64,000 nt of DNA from Leptotrichia buccalis C-1013-b (GTDB lineage: Bacteria; Fusobacteriota; Fusobacteriia; Fusobacteriales; Leptotrichiaceae), in NCBI RefSeq assembly GCF_000023905.1, contig NC_013192.1:744001-808000 (forward strand), read 5' to 3'. This document shows, in pieces, positions 17,003 through 25,505 of the stretch. The translations under genes were made by a program, and so were the position numbers. Positions within the stretch are counted from its first letter, which is position 1; each line of letters starts with the position of its first letter. The notes beneath the pieces were generated by a model that was not told the origin of the DNA, ran no database searches, and was given only the letters and a program-made list of their open reading frames with translations.

Positions 17003-17782
17003 ATGAAATTTTTGATAATTGGTGATATTGTCGGTAGGCCGGGTAGAAATACGTTATTTAAATATTTGGAAAAACGAAAACAGAATTATGATTTTATTAT
17101 TGTAAATGGCGAAAATTCTGCTGGTGGATTTGGAATAAATGTGAAAATTGCAAAGGAAATGTTTGAGCGAGGAGCAGATGTTATTACTCTTGGAAATCAT
17201 AGCTGGGATAAAAGGGAAATTTACACTTATATTAATGAACAGAAAAATTTAATTAGACCAATAAATTTTACAAAAGAAGCACCGGGAAACGGATATACAA
17301 TTGTAGAAAAAAATGGAGTAAAAGTGGCAGTTATAAATGCCCAATGTAAAGTATTTATGCCACCAATCGCATGTCCATTTTTGGCAATAGAGGAAGTTTT
17401 GCCTAAAATAAAAGAGGAAACTGATATTATTATTCTTGATTTTCATGGGGAAGCGACTTCTGAAAAGCAGGCTATGGGATGGAATTTGACTGGGAAAGTA
17501 TCGGCTGTTTATGGAACACATACACATACACAGACTGCAGATGAGAGAATTTTGCCAGGAGGTACAGCGTATATTTCAGATATAGGAATGACTGGAGGAC
17601 ATGACGGTATTTTAGGAATGAACAGAAGGGAAAGCATCCAAAGGTTTAAGGACGGAATGCCAACAAGATATTCTGTATGTGAAGAAAATCTGAGAATTAA
17701 TGGTATTGAACTGGAAGTAAATGAAAAAACTGGAAAAGCTGTTTCTATAAAACGTGTAAATATGGGATATGATGAAATATAA
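17003..17782 (+). CDS. ymdB: YmdB-family metallophosphoesterase (TIGR00282)
   Basis: 259 residues. Metal-dependent phosphodiesterase; the Bacillus homologue cleaves 2',3'-cyclic AMP and affects biofilm choice, and in related systems it works with RNase Y. Calcineurin-type ligands seen: GDIVGRPGR (Asp), VNGENSAGGFG (Asn and Glu), LGNHSWDKREI (Asn-His), DFHGEATSEKQA and YGTHTHTQTADERILP (His pair). The C-terminus (GMTGGHDGILGMNRRESIQRF) fits. It follows rny by about 320 bp with a weak GGGATG ribosome site. Confidence 0.93.
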   Translation: MKFLIIGDIVGRPGRNTLFKYLEKRKQNYDFIIVNGENSAGGFGINVKIAKEMFERGADVITLGNHSWDKREIYTYINEQKNLIRPINFTKEAPGNGYTIVEKNGVKVAVINAQCKVFMPPIACPFLAIEEVLPKIKEETDIIILDFHGEATSEKQAMGWNLTGKVSAVYGTHTHTQTADERILPGGTAYISDIGMTGGHDGILGMNRRESIQRFKDGMPTRYSVCEENLRINGIELEVNEKTGKAVSIKRVNMGYDEI

Positions 17783-17804
17783 AAAATAGGGGAAAATTTT
17801 AAAA

Positions 17805-18737
17805 ATGAACTGGATAAAAGTAAAAGTAGATTATGTTTCAGATAATTTAGAGGAAACTAAAGTAAAATTGATAAATATGTTTGATGAAATTGGGATTAAA
17901 CAAATCGAAGTAATTGATTATTTTTCTGAAAATGAACTTGATTACAATGCAAATTTTTCTATTAAAAACGATGTTTGGAGCATAATTGGATACATTGTTG
18001 ACAATAGATTTGCAAATACAAAATTAAATATTATTTTTAATAACTTGAAAGAATTTCAAAATGAAAATACAGAATTTATGTACGAAATTTATACAGCTAA
18101 ATGCAATGACGAGGACTGGCAAGATGAATGGAAAAAATATTTTCATACTGTGAATATAACTGACAACATTGTAATAAAACCGAGCTGGGATGAATACGAG
18201 CCAGAAAGCAATGAAATTGTGATAGAAATTGATCCAGGACTTGCTTTTGGGACAGGAACACATGAAACGACTTCGCTTTGTGTAGAGTTTTTAGAAAAGT
18301 ATGTGAAAGGCAAGGAAAAATTGCTGGATATAGGATGTGGCTCGGGTATTTTGATGTTAATTGGGAAAAAATTAGGGGTAAAAAAAGTTGTTGGAATTGA
18401 CATTGATGAAAAAGTTCGAGATGTAGTTTTGGAAAACTTTTCTAAAAATGGTATAAATGATGATTTTGAAGTAATAATCGGGAATCTTGTGGACGATGTG
18501 AATGGGAAATATGACTTGGTTGTGTCAAATATTCTGGTGGATGTTCTGGAAAAATTGCTTGAAGATATAGAAAAGATTTTGGAAAAAGGTGCAACAGTTA
18601 TTTTTTCTGGAATTTTGAATGAAAAGGAAGAGGCATTTGTGAAAAAGGCTGAAAATTATAATTTGAAGCAAATTGACAGGAGAGAGAAAAATAACTGGGT
18701 GTCACTTGTTTTTAAATATGAAAATTACTTGATTTAA
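17805..18737 (+). CDS. prmA: Ribosomal protein L11 methyltransferase
   Basis: 310 residues. Trimethylates L11 using SAM. The N-terminal substrate-recognition domain (about 1-110) leads to the Rossmann-like catalytic domain with EIDPGLAFGTGTHETTSLC, the SAM motif LLDIGCGSGILMLIGKKLG and DLVVSNILVDVLEKLLEDI, where the NIL(A/V) motif is the family marker. It starts 22 bp after ymdB with a GGGGAAAA site and is probably in the same transcript. Confidence 0.94.
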   Translation: MNWIKVKVDYVSDNLEETKVKLINMFDEIGIKQIEVIDYFSENELDYNANFSIKNDVWSIIGYIVDNRFANTKLNIIFNNLKEFQNENTEFMYEIYTAKCNDEDWQDEWKKYFHTVNITDNIVIKPSWDEYEPESNEIVIEIDPGLAFGTGTHETTSLCVEFLEKYVKGKEKLLDIGCGSGILMLIGKKLGVKKVVGIDIDEKVRDVVLENFSKNGINDDFEVIIGNLVDDVNGKYDLVVSNILVDVLEKLLEDIEKILEKGATVIFSGILNEKEEAFVKKAENYNLKQIDRREKNNWVSLVFKYENYLI

Positions 18738-18815
18738 AGTAAAAAAATGTTGTTATTTTTATGTAAAATAATTTAAGTGGTATAATTAAACTTTTTAGTC
18801 TTAAATTTTAAAATA

Positions 18816-18873
18816 TACTCGAACCCTTTTAAAATCAAACTATTGAAAATTATATAAATTTAGGGTTTGAGTA
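18816..18873 (+). repeat. Inverted repeat in the cmk upstream region
   Basis: TACTCGAACCC (18816-18826) and GGGTTTGAGTA (18863-18873) pair over 11 bp with one G-U across a 37-nt loop. No T-run follows. The following 14-mer TAAAATAGTCATAG (18872-18885) recurs at 59187-59200. A TATAAT without a good -35 lies at 18781-18786 and may start cmk. Confidence 0.5.
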
Positions 18874-18975
18874 AAATAGTCATAGCTTTTGAGTTCGGCT
18901 TTAAAGCAGTTTTACTATAATTTAACTGTGAAAAAGAAAAAAGAATAAAATTAATAAAATAGAAAGTAGGGGAAA

Positions 18976-19629
18976 ATGATAATTGCTATTGATGGTCCTG
19001 CTGGAAGTGGGAAAAGTACCATCGCAAAATTGATTGCAGAGGATTTGGGGCTTGTTTATCTTGATACAGGGGCAATGTATAGGCTTGTTACATTAAAGGC
19101 TTTAAATGAAGGGATTTTAGGTGATTTTGAAAAAATTAAGAAAATGCTGGATAATTTAAATATTGATATTAAAGAAAACGGATTTTATTTGGATAATGTT
19201 GATGTTAGTGATGAAATTAGAAAACCAATTGTTTCAGAAAATGTTTCTGATATTGCGGCAATACGTGAGGTTCGAGAAAAAATGGTGGATTTACAGAGAA
19301 AGTTTTCAGAATCGAAAAATGTTATTCTGGATGGACGTGATATTGGAACAGTTGTTTTTCCAAATGCAAATGTAAAAATATTTTTGGTTGCAGATGCGAA
19401 GGAAAGAGCAAATAGACGGTATAAGGAACTTGTTAAAAAAGGGGAAAATGTAAAAATTGAGGAAATTTATGAAAATATTTTGAAAAGGGATGAAATTGAT
19501 TCCACAAGAAAGGAAAGTCCCCTGAAAAAAGCCGAAGATGCAATTGAAGTGGATACAACTTCTAAAAATATTGAAGAAGTAAAAAATGAAATTTTGAATA
19601 TATATTCAAAATATTTTATTTGTGTTTGA
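18976..19629 (+). CDS. cmk: Cytidylate kinase
   Basis: 217 residues. Phosphorylates CMP and dCMP to their diphosphates. It opens with the P-loop IAIDGPAGSGKSTIAK (about 2-17), then LVYLDTGAMYRLVTLKAL. The central NMP-binding region includes DGRDIGTVVFPNANVKIFLVADAKERANRRYKEL, and the LID segment RDEIDSTRKESPLKKAEDAIEVDTT is conserved. The ribosome site is GTAGGGG, just before the ATG. It is isolated from prmA by a 240-bp spacer that contains the inverted repeat noted separately. Confidence 0.96.
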   Translation: MIIAIDGPAGSGKSTIAKLIAEDLGLVYLDTGAMYRLVTLKALNEGILGDFEKIKKMLDNLNIDIKENGFYLDNVDVSDEIRKPIVSENVSDIAAIREVREKMVDLQRKFSESKNVILDGRDIGTVVFPNANVKIFLVADAKERANRRYKELVKKGENVKIEEIYENILKRDEIDSTRKESPLKKAEDAIEVDTTSKNIEEVKNEILNIYSKYFICV

Positions 19630-19746
19630 ACTTATTTTATACGTATATGAATTTTAAAAATATCGTAATTTATATTATTTTTTTATTAGAAAATATATAG
19701 TTATACGAAAAATTACGAAAAAAAACAGGAAATTTGAAAAAAATAC

Positions 19747-19774
19747 TGGACAAATATTGAAAATAGTGTATAAT
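19747..19774 (+). promoter_or_regulatory. Promoter of the HU gene
   Basis: TGGACA, a 16-nt spacer and a perfect TATAAT, about 50 bp before the start codon. Confidence 0.65.
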
Positions 19775-19821
19775 AGTCTAGTAAATTTAAATTATGAAAT
19801 TAAATCGGAGGTTTTGATAAA

Positions 19822-20103
19822 ATGTCAAAAAAAGAATTTGTAGATGCTTATGCAAAAGCTACAGGAGAAACTAAAAAGAGAGCTGAAGAATTGGTAAACC
19901 AATTTTTAGATACAGTTGAAGAATCATTATTGAAAGGAGATTCAGTTCAATTTGTTGGATGGGGAACATTTGAAGTAAAAGAAAGAGCAGCAAGAACTGG
20001 AATTAATCCACAAACTAAAGAAGAAATTCAAATACCTGAAAAAAAAGTTGTTAAATTTAAAGTAGGTAAAAAATTAGCTGATAATGTAGCAGAAGGTAAA
20101 TAA
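19822..20103 (+). CDS. hup: HU-family nucleoid DNA-binding protein
   Basis: 93 residues, typical for HU/IHF. The N-terminal helices (KKEFVDAYAKATGETKKRAEELVNQFLDTV) form the dimer body; SVQFVGWGTFEVKERAARTGINPQTKEEIQIPEKKVVKFKVGKKLAD contains the DNA-binding arm with the conserved R-x-G-x-NP intercalating proline. A CGGAGG ribosome site, near-consensus promoter and own terminator indicate a highly expressed single gene. HU rather than IHF is favoured because no partner subunit is present, but this is not proven. Confidence 0.95.
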   Translation: MSKKEFVDAYAKATGETKKRAEELVNQFLDTVEESLLKGDSVQFVGWGTFEVKERAARTGINPQTKEEIQIPEKKVVKFKVGKKLADNVAEGK

Positions 20104-20121
20104 TTTTACTACAAAATTATT

Positions 20122-20166
20122 AAAAGGCTATTTCTAAATGGAAAATCATTGAGAGATAGTCTTTTT
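20122..20166 (+). terminator. Terminator of the HU gene
   Basis: A 14-bp stem (AAAAGGCTATTTCT with AGAGATAGTCTTTT, two G-U pairs) followed by T. Confidence 0.8.
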
Positions 20167-20212
20167 ACTTAAAAAAATAAAATTAAGAAGATAAAGAAAA
20201 GACAGGTAAAAT

Positions 20213-21469
20213 ATGATTTTGTATAATTTATTAAGAATATTGCTTTATTTTGTAATAATGATTCTGGCAATATTCAATGGGAAATTATTAAAATTTTTTA
20301 AATCACGTTTATTTCAGAAAATAGGAAACGATAATTTTCTAAATGAAGAAGAAGAGGCAACACTTATTCATTTTTCGTCAGTTGGAGAATTTAATTTGTC
20401 GCAGGAATTAATTGAAAAAATATTGAAAAGTGGAGAAAATAGAAAAAAAGAAAAAGTAATTCTTTCGGTTATGACGGACACAGGATTTTCAGCAGTAAAT
20501 AAAAAATATTCTGAAAATGACAATGTAAAAGTTTTTTATTTTCCGCTCGATGATTTTTTTGTACTTCGTAAAATTTATAAAAAATATAAAATAAAAAAAA
20601 CTATAATAATAGAAACAGAAATTTGGCCAAATTTGTATTATTTTGCCGCTAAAAATGGAAAATTGTTTATTGTAAATGGAAGATTGACTGAAAGAAAACT
20701 AAAATCCTATTTAAAATTTAACTGGTTTATAAAAAATACGATAAATCGCGCAGAAAAAATAATGGTGCAAAGCGATTTTGACAAAAAAAGATACGAAAAA
20801 TTGGGAATTAGTGAAAATAAGATAAAAGTGTATAAAAATCTGAAATATTCAATAAAATATAATGAAATATCTGACGAAAAGAAAAAATATTATTTTGACA
20901 CAGTTTTGGATAAAAATAAAAAAATAATTGTATGTGGAAGTACACGTCCTGATGAAGAAAAAATTTGGCTGGAAGTTTTGAAAAAAATAAATCAGAATAA
21001 TGAATATCAATTAGTTCTTGTTCCAAGACATTTGGAAAGAATTGGTGAAATTGAAAAAATAATTTTGGAAAAATTTTCTAAAAAAGATTATTTATTATTG
21101 ACTGCGATTGAAAAAAATAAAATAAATTTGGAAGCAGAAAATAAAAAAGAAATCGTGATAATTGATAAAATGGGGATTTTAACTGATTTTTATCAACTGG
21201 CTGATTTTGTTTTTGTAGGCGGGACACTTGTAAATATTGGGGGACATTCAATTTTGGAGCCGTTGTTTTATGGAAAAAAGCCGATTATTGGGAAATATTT
21301 TCAAAATATTGAAGAAATTGTGAGGGATGCGCAGGAACTTGGGTTTATTGAAGTTGTGGAAAATGAAAATGAAATTATCGAATATTTGAAAAAATCTGAA
21401 AATGTTAATACGAAAAGATTTTTTGAAAAAAATAATGAAATTGATAAAATCTTAAACGAAATTTGTTAA
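20213..21469 (+). CDS. waaA: 3-deoxy-D-manno-octulosonic acid (Kdo) transferase
   Basis: 418 residues. Inner-membrane GT30 glycosyltransferase that transfers Kdo from CMP-Kdo to lipid IVA. An N-terminal hydrophobic helix (ILLYFVIMILAIFNG) is followed by the acceptor domain, HFSSVGEFNLS (family GEx(N/R) motif with the catalytic Glu), and ETEIWPNLYYFA. The donor domain has GSTRPDEEKIWLEVL, LVPRHLERIGEIE, and FVFVGGTLVNIGGHSILEPLFYGKKPIIG. The presence of this gene is direct support for LPS. It leads trmB by 40 bp. Confidence 0.93.
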   Translation: MILYNLLRILLYFVIMILAIFNGKLLKFFKSRLFQKIGNDNFLNEEEEATLIHFSSVGEFNLSQELIEKILKSGENRKKEKVILSVMTDTGFSAVNKKYSENDNVKVFYFPLDDFFVLRKIYKKYKIKKTIIIETEIWPNLYYFAAKNGKLFIVNGRLTERKLKSYLKFNWFIKNTINRAEKIMVQSDFDKKRYEKLGISENKIKVYKNLKYSIKYNEISDEKKKYYFDTVLDKNKKIIVCGSTRPDEEKIWLEVLKKINQNNEYQLVLVPRHLERIGEIEKIILEKFSKKDYLLLTAIEKNKINLEAENKKEIVIIDKMGILTDFYQLADFVFVGGTLVNIGGHSILEPLFYGKKPIIGKYFQNIEEIVRDAQELGFIEVVENENEIIEYLKKSENVNTKRFFEKNNEIDKILNEIC

Positions 21470-21509
21470 ATAAAATTGGAAAAATAAAGATTAAGGAAAA
21501 TAATAAAAA

Positions 21510-22334
21510 ATGGAAAATAAAATTGAAAGTATTGGAAAAAATGGTCAGAAGATAGAAATTACTGAAGCTGAAAAAGAAAAAAGGGAAAAAATTAAAAAAG
21601 TAAATGATGAATTTAAAAAAATAAATGCGGAAAAAAGTAAAATTATAAATGAGCAGGAAATTTGGAAATATTTTTTTGAAAAACCTAAAAAAAATTATAA
21701 TAAATATATGTACGAAATGCTTGAATTTCCTGAGTATTTGATGTATAATAATAAAAGTGTTGATAAATATCGTGAAAAATGGAATGAATTTTTCAGAAAT
21801 GACAATGATATTTATTTAGAAATTGGCTGTGGAAGCGGTAATTTTACTGTCGGAAATGCCGAAAAATTTAAAGATCGAAATTATATTGCTCTAGAATTAA
21901 GATTTAAAAGGCTTGTTTTAGGAGCAAGAAAGTCCAAAAAAAGAAATTTACATAATATTTTGTTTGTGAGAAAAAGAGGAGAGACAATATTAGATTTTTT
22001 AGGTGTAAATGAAATTTCAGGAGTATATATTAATTTTCCAGATCCTTGGGAAGGAGAAGAAAGGAAAAGAGTTATAACAGAAAGTTTATTTTCAAAATTA
22101 GATATTGTATTAAAAACTGATGGAAAATTATTTTTCAAGACAGATCACGAACAATACTATAAAGATGTTTTAGAATTAGTAGATAAACTTGATAACTATA
22201 AAATTATTTACCATACAAGCGATTTGCACAATTCAGAAAAAGCAAGTGAAAATATTGAAACTGAATTTGAACAAATGTTTTTAAGTAAACATAATATGAA
22301 TATCAAGTATATCGAAATTAAAAAAATTAAGTAA
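21510..22334 (+). CDS. trmB: tRNA (guanine(46)-N7)-methyltransferase TrmB
   Basis: 274 residues. The SAM-binding motif IYLEIGCGSGNFTVGNAEKF, the ALELRFKRLVLGARKSKK segment and VYINFPDPWEGEERKRVITESLF (family motif FPDPW) identify TrmB. A Lys/Glu-rich extension of roughly 85 residues precedes the methyltransferase core; such extensions occur in Fusobacteria and Firmicutes forms, and its role is unknown. It is probably cotranscribed with waaA. The ribosome site is weak (AAGGAAAA). Confidence 0.92.
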   Translation: MENKIESIGKNGQKIEITEAEKEKREKIKKVNDEFKKINAEKSKIINEQEIWKYFFEKPKKNYNKYMYEMLEFPEYLMYNNKSVDKYREKWNEFFRNDNDIYLEIGCGSGNFTVGNAEKFKDRNYIALELRFKRLVLGARKSKKRNLHNILFVRKRGETILDFLGVNEISGVYINFPDPWEGEERKRVITESLFSKLDIVLKTDGKLFFKTDHEQYYKDVLELVDKLDNYKIIYHTSDLHNSEKASENIETEFEQMFLSKHNMNIKYIEIKKIK

Positions 22335-22447
22335 ATTTTAAATCAATAAAAATATTGAAAGGAGAAAATATAAGAATAAATTTTGAAGATACAATTAGAT
22401 TTAATGTTTAGTAAAAAATTGTTTATCAAAATTTCTTATAAAAAATT

Positions 22448-23992
22448 ATGGAAAATAAAAATACATACAATGAGTTACTTTATAAATCTAATCCATTTAC
22501 TTATACAGTTCCAGCTTTATTAGAAGCTCAAGGAAAATTATTTGGATTAACACCGAAAGATTCAAGAAAAGCTAGAATATTAGAATTAGGATCATCATTT
22601 GGAGGAAATATAATAACACAGGCGCTTTATAATCCTGAAGCTGAATTTGTTGGTGTAGATTTGACGGCAGAACAAGTAAAAAAAGGAAATGAAGTTATTG
22701 AAAAAATAGGTTTAAAAAATATAAAATTAATTGAAAAGAATATTTTGGATATAAATGAAGATTTTGGGAAATTTGATTATATTATTGTTCATGGTGTATT
22801 TTCTTGGGTTCCTGATATTGTAAAGGAAAAAATCATTAAAATTTGTAATGAAAATTTGACAGAAGAAGGAATTGCCTATATTTCATACAATACATATCCA
22901 GGATGGAAAGAAGCTGATAAAATACGTGAAATGATGCTTTATGCAAATAAATATTTTCCGGAAGTTTCACAAGGAGACAAAGTTCAACGTGGAAAAGCAT
23001 TTATTTCAATTGTAGCAGAACAAATGAAAATTTATACTGATGTTGCTGAGAAAAAAGGAGATTTCATTAAACAAATCGAAGGGATTTTAAATATGCAGGA
23101 TTATTATGTTGGACATGAACAACTTGAAAATATTAATGATCCGATGTATTTACATGAATTTGTAGATATGTTAAGAAAAGAAAATTTACAATATATATCT
23201 GATGTTGGTTTAAGATTATCAATTGCAAGTGTATATAACGATAGTACAATAGAAAAATTACAGCAATTATCGCAAGGAGATCCTGTAATAAAAGAACAAT
23301 GTCTTGATTACATACTAGACACTAAATTTAGAAGATCCTTGATTTGTAAAAGTAGTCAAGCTGAAAAACTTAATTTCAGTGAAACTTTCCCTAATGATGT
23401 ATTAGATTCATTCTTATTAACATTGAAATATACAAAAGAAGAATTAGAAACTTTGAATGAAGAAAATGTAAAAAGAATTATGCTTCATTTATTCGAAACT
23501 CCACATAAGAGTTTTACTATTCCAGATGCTTTTAAATATTGGGAAGAAAATGCTAAAGATGAAGATAAGAACGAAGAAAAAAATAATGAAGTTCTTGCAA
23601 ATTTAAGAAAATTTGTTTTAAATAGCATGATCAATGCTAAAATTAAATTCTATTGTTCTGAAAATGAAATGGTTCCTTATGAAGAAAATCAAGTTTATAT
23701 TCCAGAAATATTTAGAAATTATATAAGAACTCTGATTGTTGGGGAAGGTGCCGGAATAATTGGAATAGGAAATTCCAGAAATGAAATTATCAATGATATG
23801 AATAATGTAGATGTAATTGTGGCAGATATTTTGTCGGAACCAAAAACAGAAGAAGAAGCCATAAAAGAACTTTCTAAAACAAATATATATAGAACAATGC
23901 AAGATGGAGAAGGCGTTCAAATAACAGCTAATGAATATTTTCCTGAAAGTATAAAAAAATTAGAATTTTTGGGATATTTTGCTAAAAAGTAA
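22448..23992 (+). CDS. SAM-dependent methyltransferase with C-terminal regulatory domain (rickettsial PKMT-like)
   Basis: 514 residues. The N-terminal half is a class I methyltransferase: NPFTYTVPALLEAQGKLFGL, SAM motif ILELGSSFGGNII, and EFVGVDLTAEQVKKG. Then GVFSWVPDIVKEKI and AYISYNTYPGWK follow. This layout, with a methyltransferase-regulatory region after about residue 215 (MethyTransf_Reg type) and a winged-helix-like tail, is that of the rickettsial protein-lysine methyltransferases that modify outer-membrane proteins. The substrate here is unknown. ATG 22448 has no ribosome site and an in-frame TAA 9 bases upstream; a strong AAAGGAG lies 85 bases upstream without a start codon. Confidence 0.78.
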   Translation: MENKNTYNELLYKSNPFTYTVPALLEAQGKLFGLTPKDSRKARILELGSSFGGNIITQALYNPEAEFVGVDLTAEQVKKGNEVIEKIGLKNIKLIEKNILDINEDFGKFDYIIVHGVFSWVPDIVKEKIIKICNENLTEEGIAYISYNTYPGWKEADKIREMMLYANKYFPEVSQGDKVQRGKAFISIVAEQMKIYTDVAEKKGDFIKQIEGILNMQDYYVGHEQLENINDPMYLHEFVDMLRKENLQYISDVGLRLSIASVYNDSTIEKLQQLSQGDPVIKEQCLDYILDTKFRRSLICKSSQAEKLNFSETFPNDVLDSFLLTLKYTKEELETLNEENVKRIMLHLFETPHKSFTIPDAFKYWEENAKDEDKNEEKNNEVLANLRKFVLNSMINAKIKFYCSENEMVPYEENQVYIPEIFRNYIRTLIVGEGAGIIGIGNSRNEIINDMNNVDVIVADILSEPKTEEEAIKELSKTNIYRTMQDGEGVQITANEYFPESIKKLEFLGYFAKK

Positions 23993-24060
23993 GATATTTG
24001 CATAAGTTTGATTTAAAAATAATAAAAAGGTCTATTTTCTAAACTTAAATTTAGAGTATA

Positions 24061-24097
24061 AAAAATGTGATAGGTAATTACTTAGCACATTTTTTTT
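24061..24097 (+). terminator. Terminator after the methyltransferase gene
   Basis: AAAAATGTG and CACATTTTT enclose a 16-nt loop and are followed by more T. The rest of the 384-bp spacer to 24376 holds only the mscS promoter described next. Confidence 0.72.
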
Positions 24098-24199
24098 CGA
24101 CCAAAATAAGTTTTGAGTTTAATTCTAAAATGTTATGGATATAGTTTGTTATACATTATAAATATTACTAATTTCATTTTTGCACTAAAAACATTTCAA

Positions 24200-24228
24200 T
24201 AGACATAATAAAAAAAACATGTTATAAT
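24200..24228 (+). promoter_or_regulatory. Promoter of the mscS-like gene
   Basis: TAGACA, a 17-nt spacer and a perfect TATAAT with TGT before it (extended -10). This is one of the best promoter matches in the window. It leaves a leader of about 140 nt before GTG 24377. Confidence 0.75.
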
Positions 24229-24376
24229 GAAAATCGCCAAAAATCAGAGAATATATTTAAGTTTTTAAGTAATTCTACTGTTTAATCAAAGTATTTTAAA
24301 AAATAGATAGGTTAAAATGAAATAACATTTGAAAAGATTTAGAGATTTTGATTTTCTAAATAAAAAGGAGAAAAAA

Positions 24377-25456
24377 GTGAAAACATTACAAAAATTTTTA
24401 GAACTTTTAGAACTTGATAATATAATCAAATTTCTGAAAACAAATATTTTTAAATTATTTATAATTTACCTTATTATTAAATTAGGAAAAGTACTTAAAA
24501 CAAGAATAGAAAAAATATTAAAAATTATACTGGAAAAATCAAATGTTGATAAAAGCGTGTCTTCTTTTTTACTTTCAATATATTCTATTTTATATTATTG
24601 TATTTTAGTTTATATTTCGATTGAGATACTTGGAATAAATACCACTTCGATTACAACATTTTTAGGAGCAACGGGGATTGTTTTAGGGATCGCATTTAAA
24701 GAGACATTGGGGAATTTTTGCGGTGGGCTCATAATTCTTACTTTTAAGCCGTTTCGAGTTGGAGATACGATAGAGTACAATAATTATATTGGAACTGTTA
24801 AAAAAATAGAGCTATTTTATACAAAAATGTTAAATCCACAAAATGAGCTTGTAATTATACCAAATGGAATTGTTACTAATACTGAAATTCGTAATATTAA
24901 AGAAAATGGTGAACGTAGGCTCGACCTAACAATAGGAGTTTCATACAAAAGTGATATTCAGAAAGTAAAAAATATTTTGAATAAAATTGTTCAGGAAGAA
25001 ACAATGAATGAAGTTGAAGAAACGGAAATTAAAAATAATTTACTGATTAAACTTCAAAATACTATTCTTGAAAATAAAAATAAAAGTAAAATTAATATTT
25101 TTTCGATGATTTTTTCAGGAAAAAAAATGAGGGAAATGGAAGAAGAAGCTAATAAAAATAGTCATAATATTAATGATGAAGAGCTGGAAGAAAATAAAAC
25201 TGAGATAGCTGAAAAAAAAGCTGCTGATGAGAACAAAAAGTTGATTTTAGCTTCAAAAGCTCCTGTTATTGGGGTAGGAGAACTATCTGATTCTGCAATA
25301 ATGTTTTATGTTTATGTTTATACACGTTCAGAAAACTATTTAACTCTTAAACTAAAGTTAAATGAAAAAATAAAAATCGAATTTGATAAGGAAGGTATTG
25401 AAATACCTTATCCACAAATGGATGTGCATATGATAAATAAAACGGATATATGTTAA
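24377..25456 (+). CDS. mscS: MscS-family mechanosensitive channel with a cytoplasmic insertion
   Basis: 359 residues from GTG 24377, chosen because AAGGAG ends 6 bases before it; an upstream TTG at 24329 lacks a site. Hydrophobic segments at about 27-45 and 65-95 lead to the pore helix TSITTFLGATGIVLGIAFKETLGNFCGGLIIL. The beta domain follows: FKPFRVGDTIEYNNYIGTVKKIELFYTKM and VIIPNGIVTNTEIRN. The alpha-beta vestibule domain is interrupted by about 70 charged residues (around 220-290, rich in Glu, Lys and Asn) before resuming near PVIGVGELSDSAIMFYVYVY. It releases solutes on osmotic downshock. Confidence 0.9.
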   Translation: MKTLQKFLELLELDNIIKFLKTNIFKLFIIYLIIKLGKVLKTRIEKILKIILEKSNVDKSVSSFLLSIYSILYYCILVYISIEILGINTTSITTFLGATGIVLGIAFKETLGNFCGGLIILTFKPFRVGDTIEYNNYIGTVKKIELFYTKMLNPQNELVIIPNGIVTNTEIRNIKENGERRLDLTIGVSYKSDIQKVKNILNKIVQEETMNEVEETEIKNNLLIKLQNTILENKNKSKINIFSMIFSGKKMREMEEEANKNSHNINDEELEENKTEIAEKKAADENKKLILASKAPVIGVGELSDSAIMFYVYVYTRSENYLTLKLKLNEKIKIEFDKEGIEIPYPQMDVHMINKTDIC

Positions 25457-25505
25457 AAAAATTTAAATTAGATATATAAATTTAATAGACAAAAAGGAGA
25501 AAAAA

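Noticed and set aside
18738-18975. Terminator for prmA formed by the 18816-18873 hairpin
   Set aside because: The stem is separated by a large loop and is followed by TAAAATAG rather than a T-run, so it was described as an inverted repeat only.
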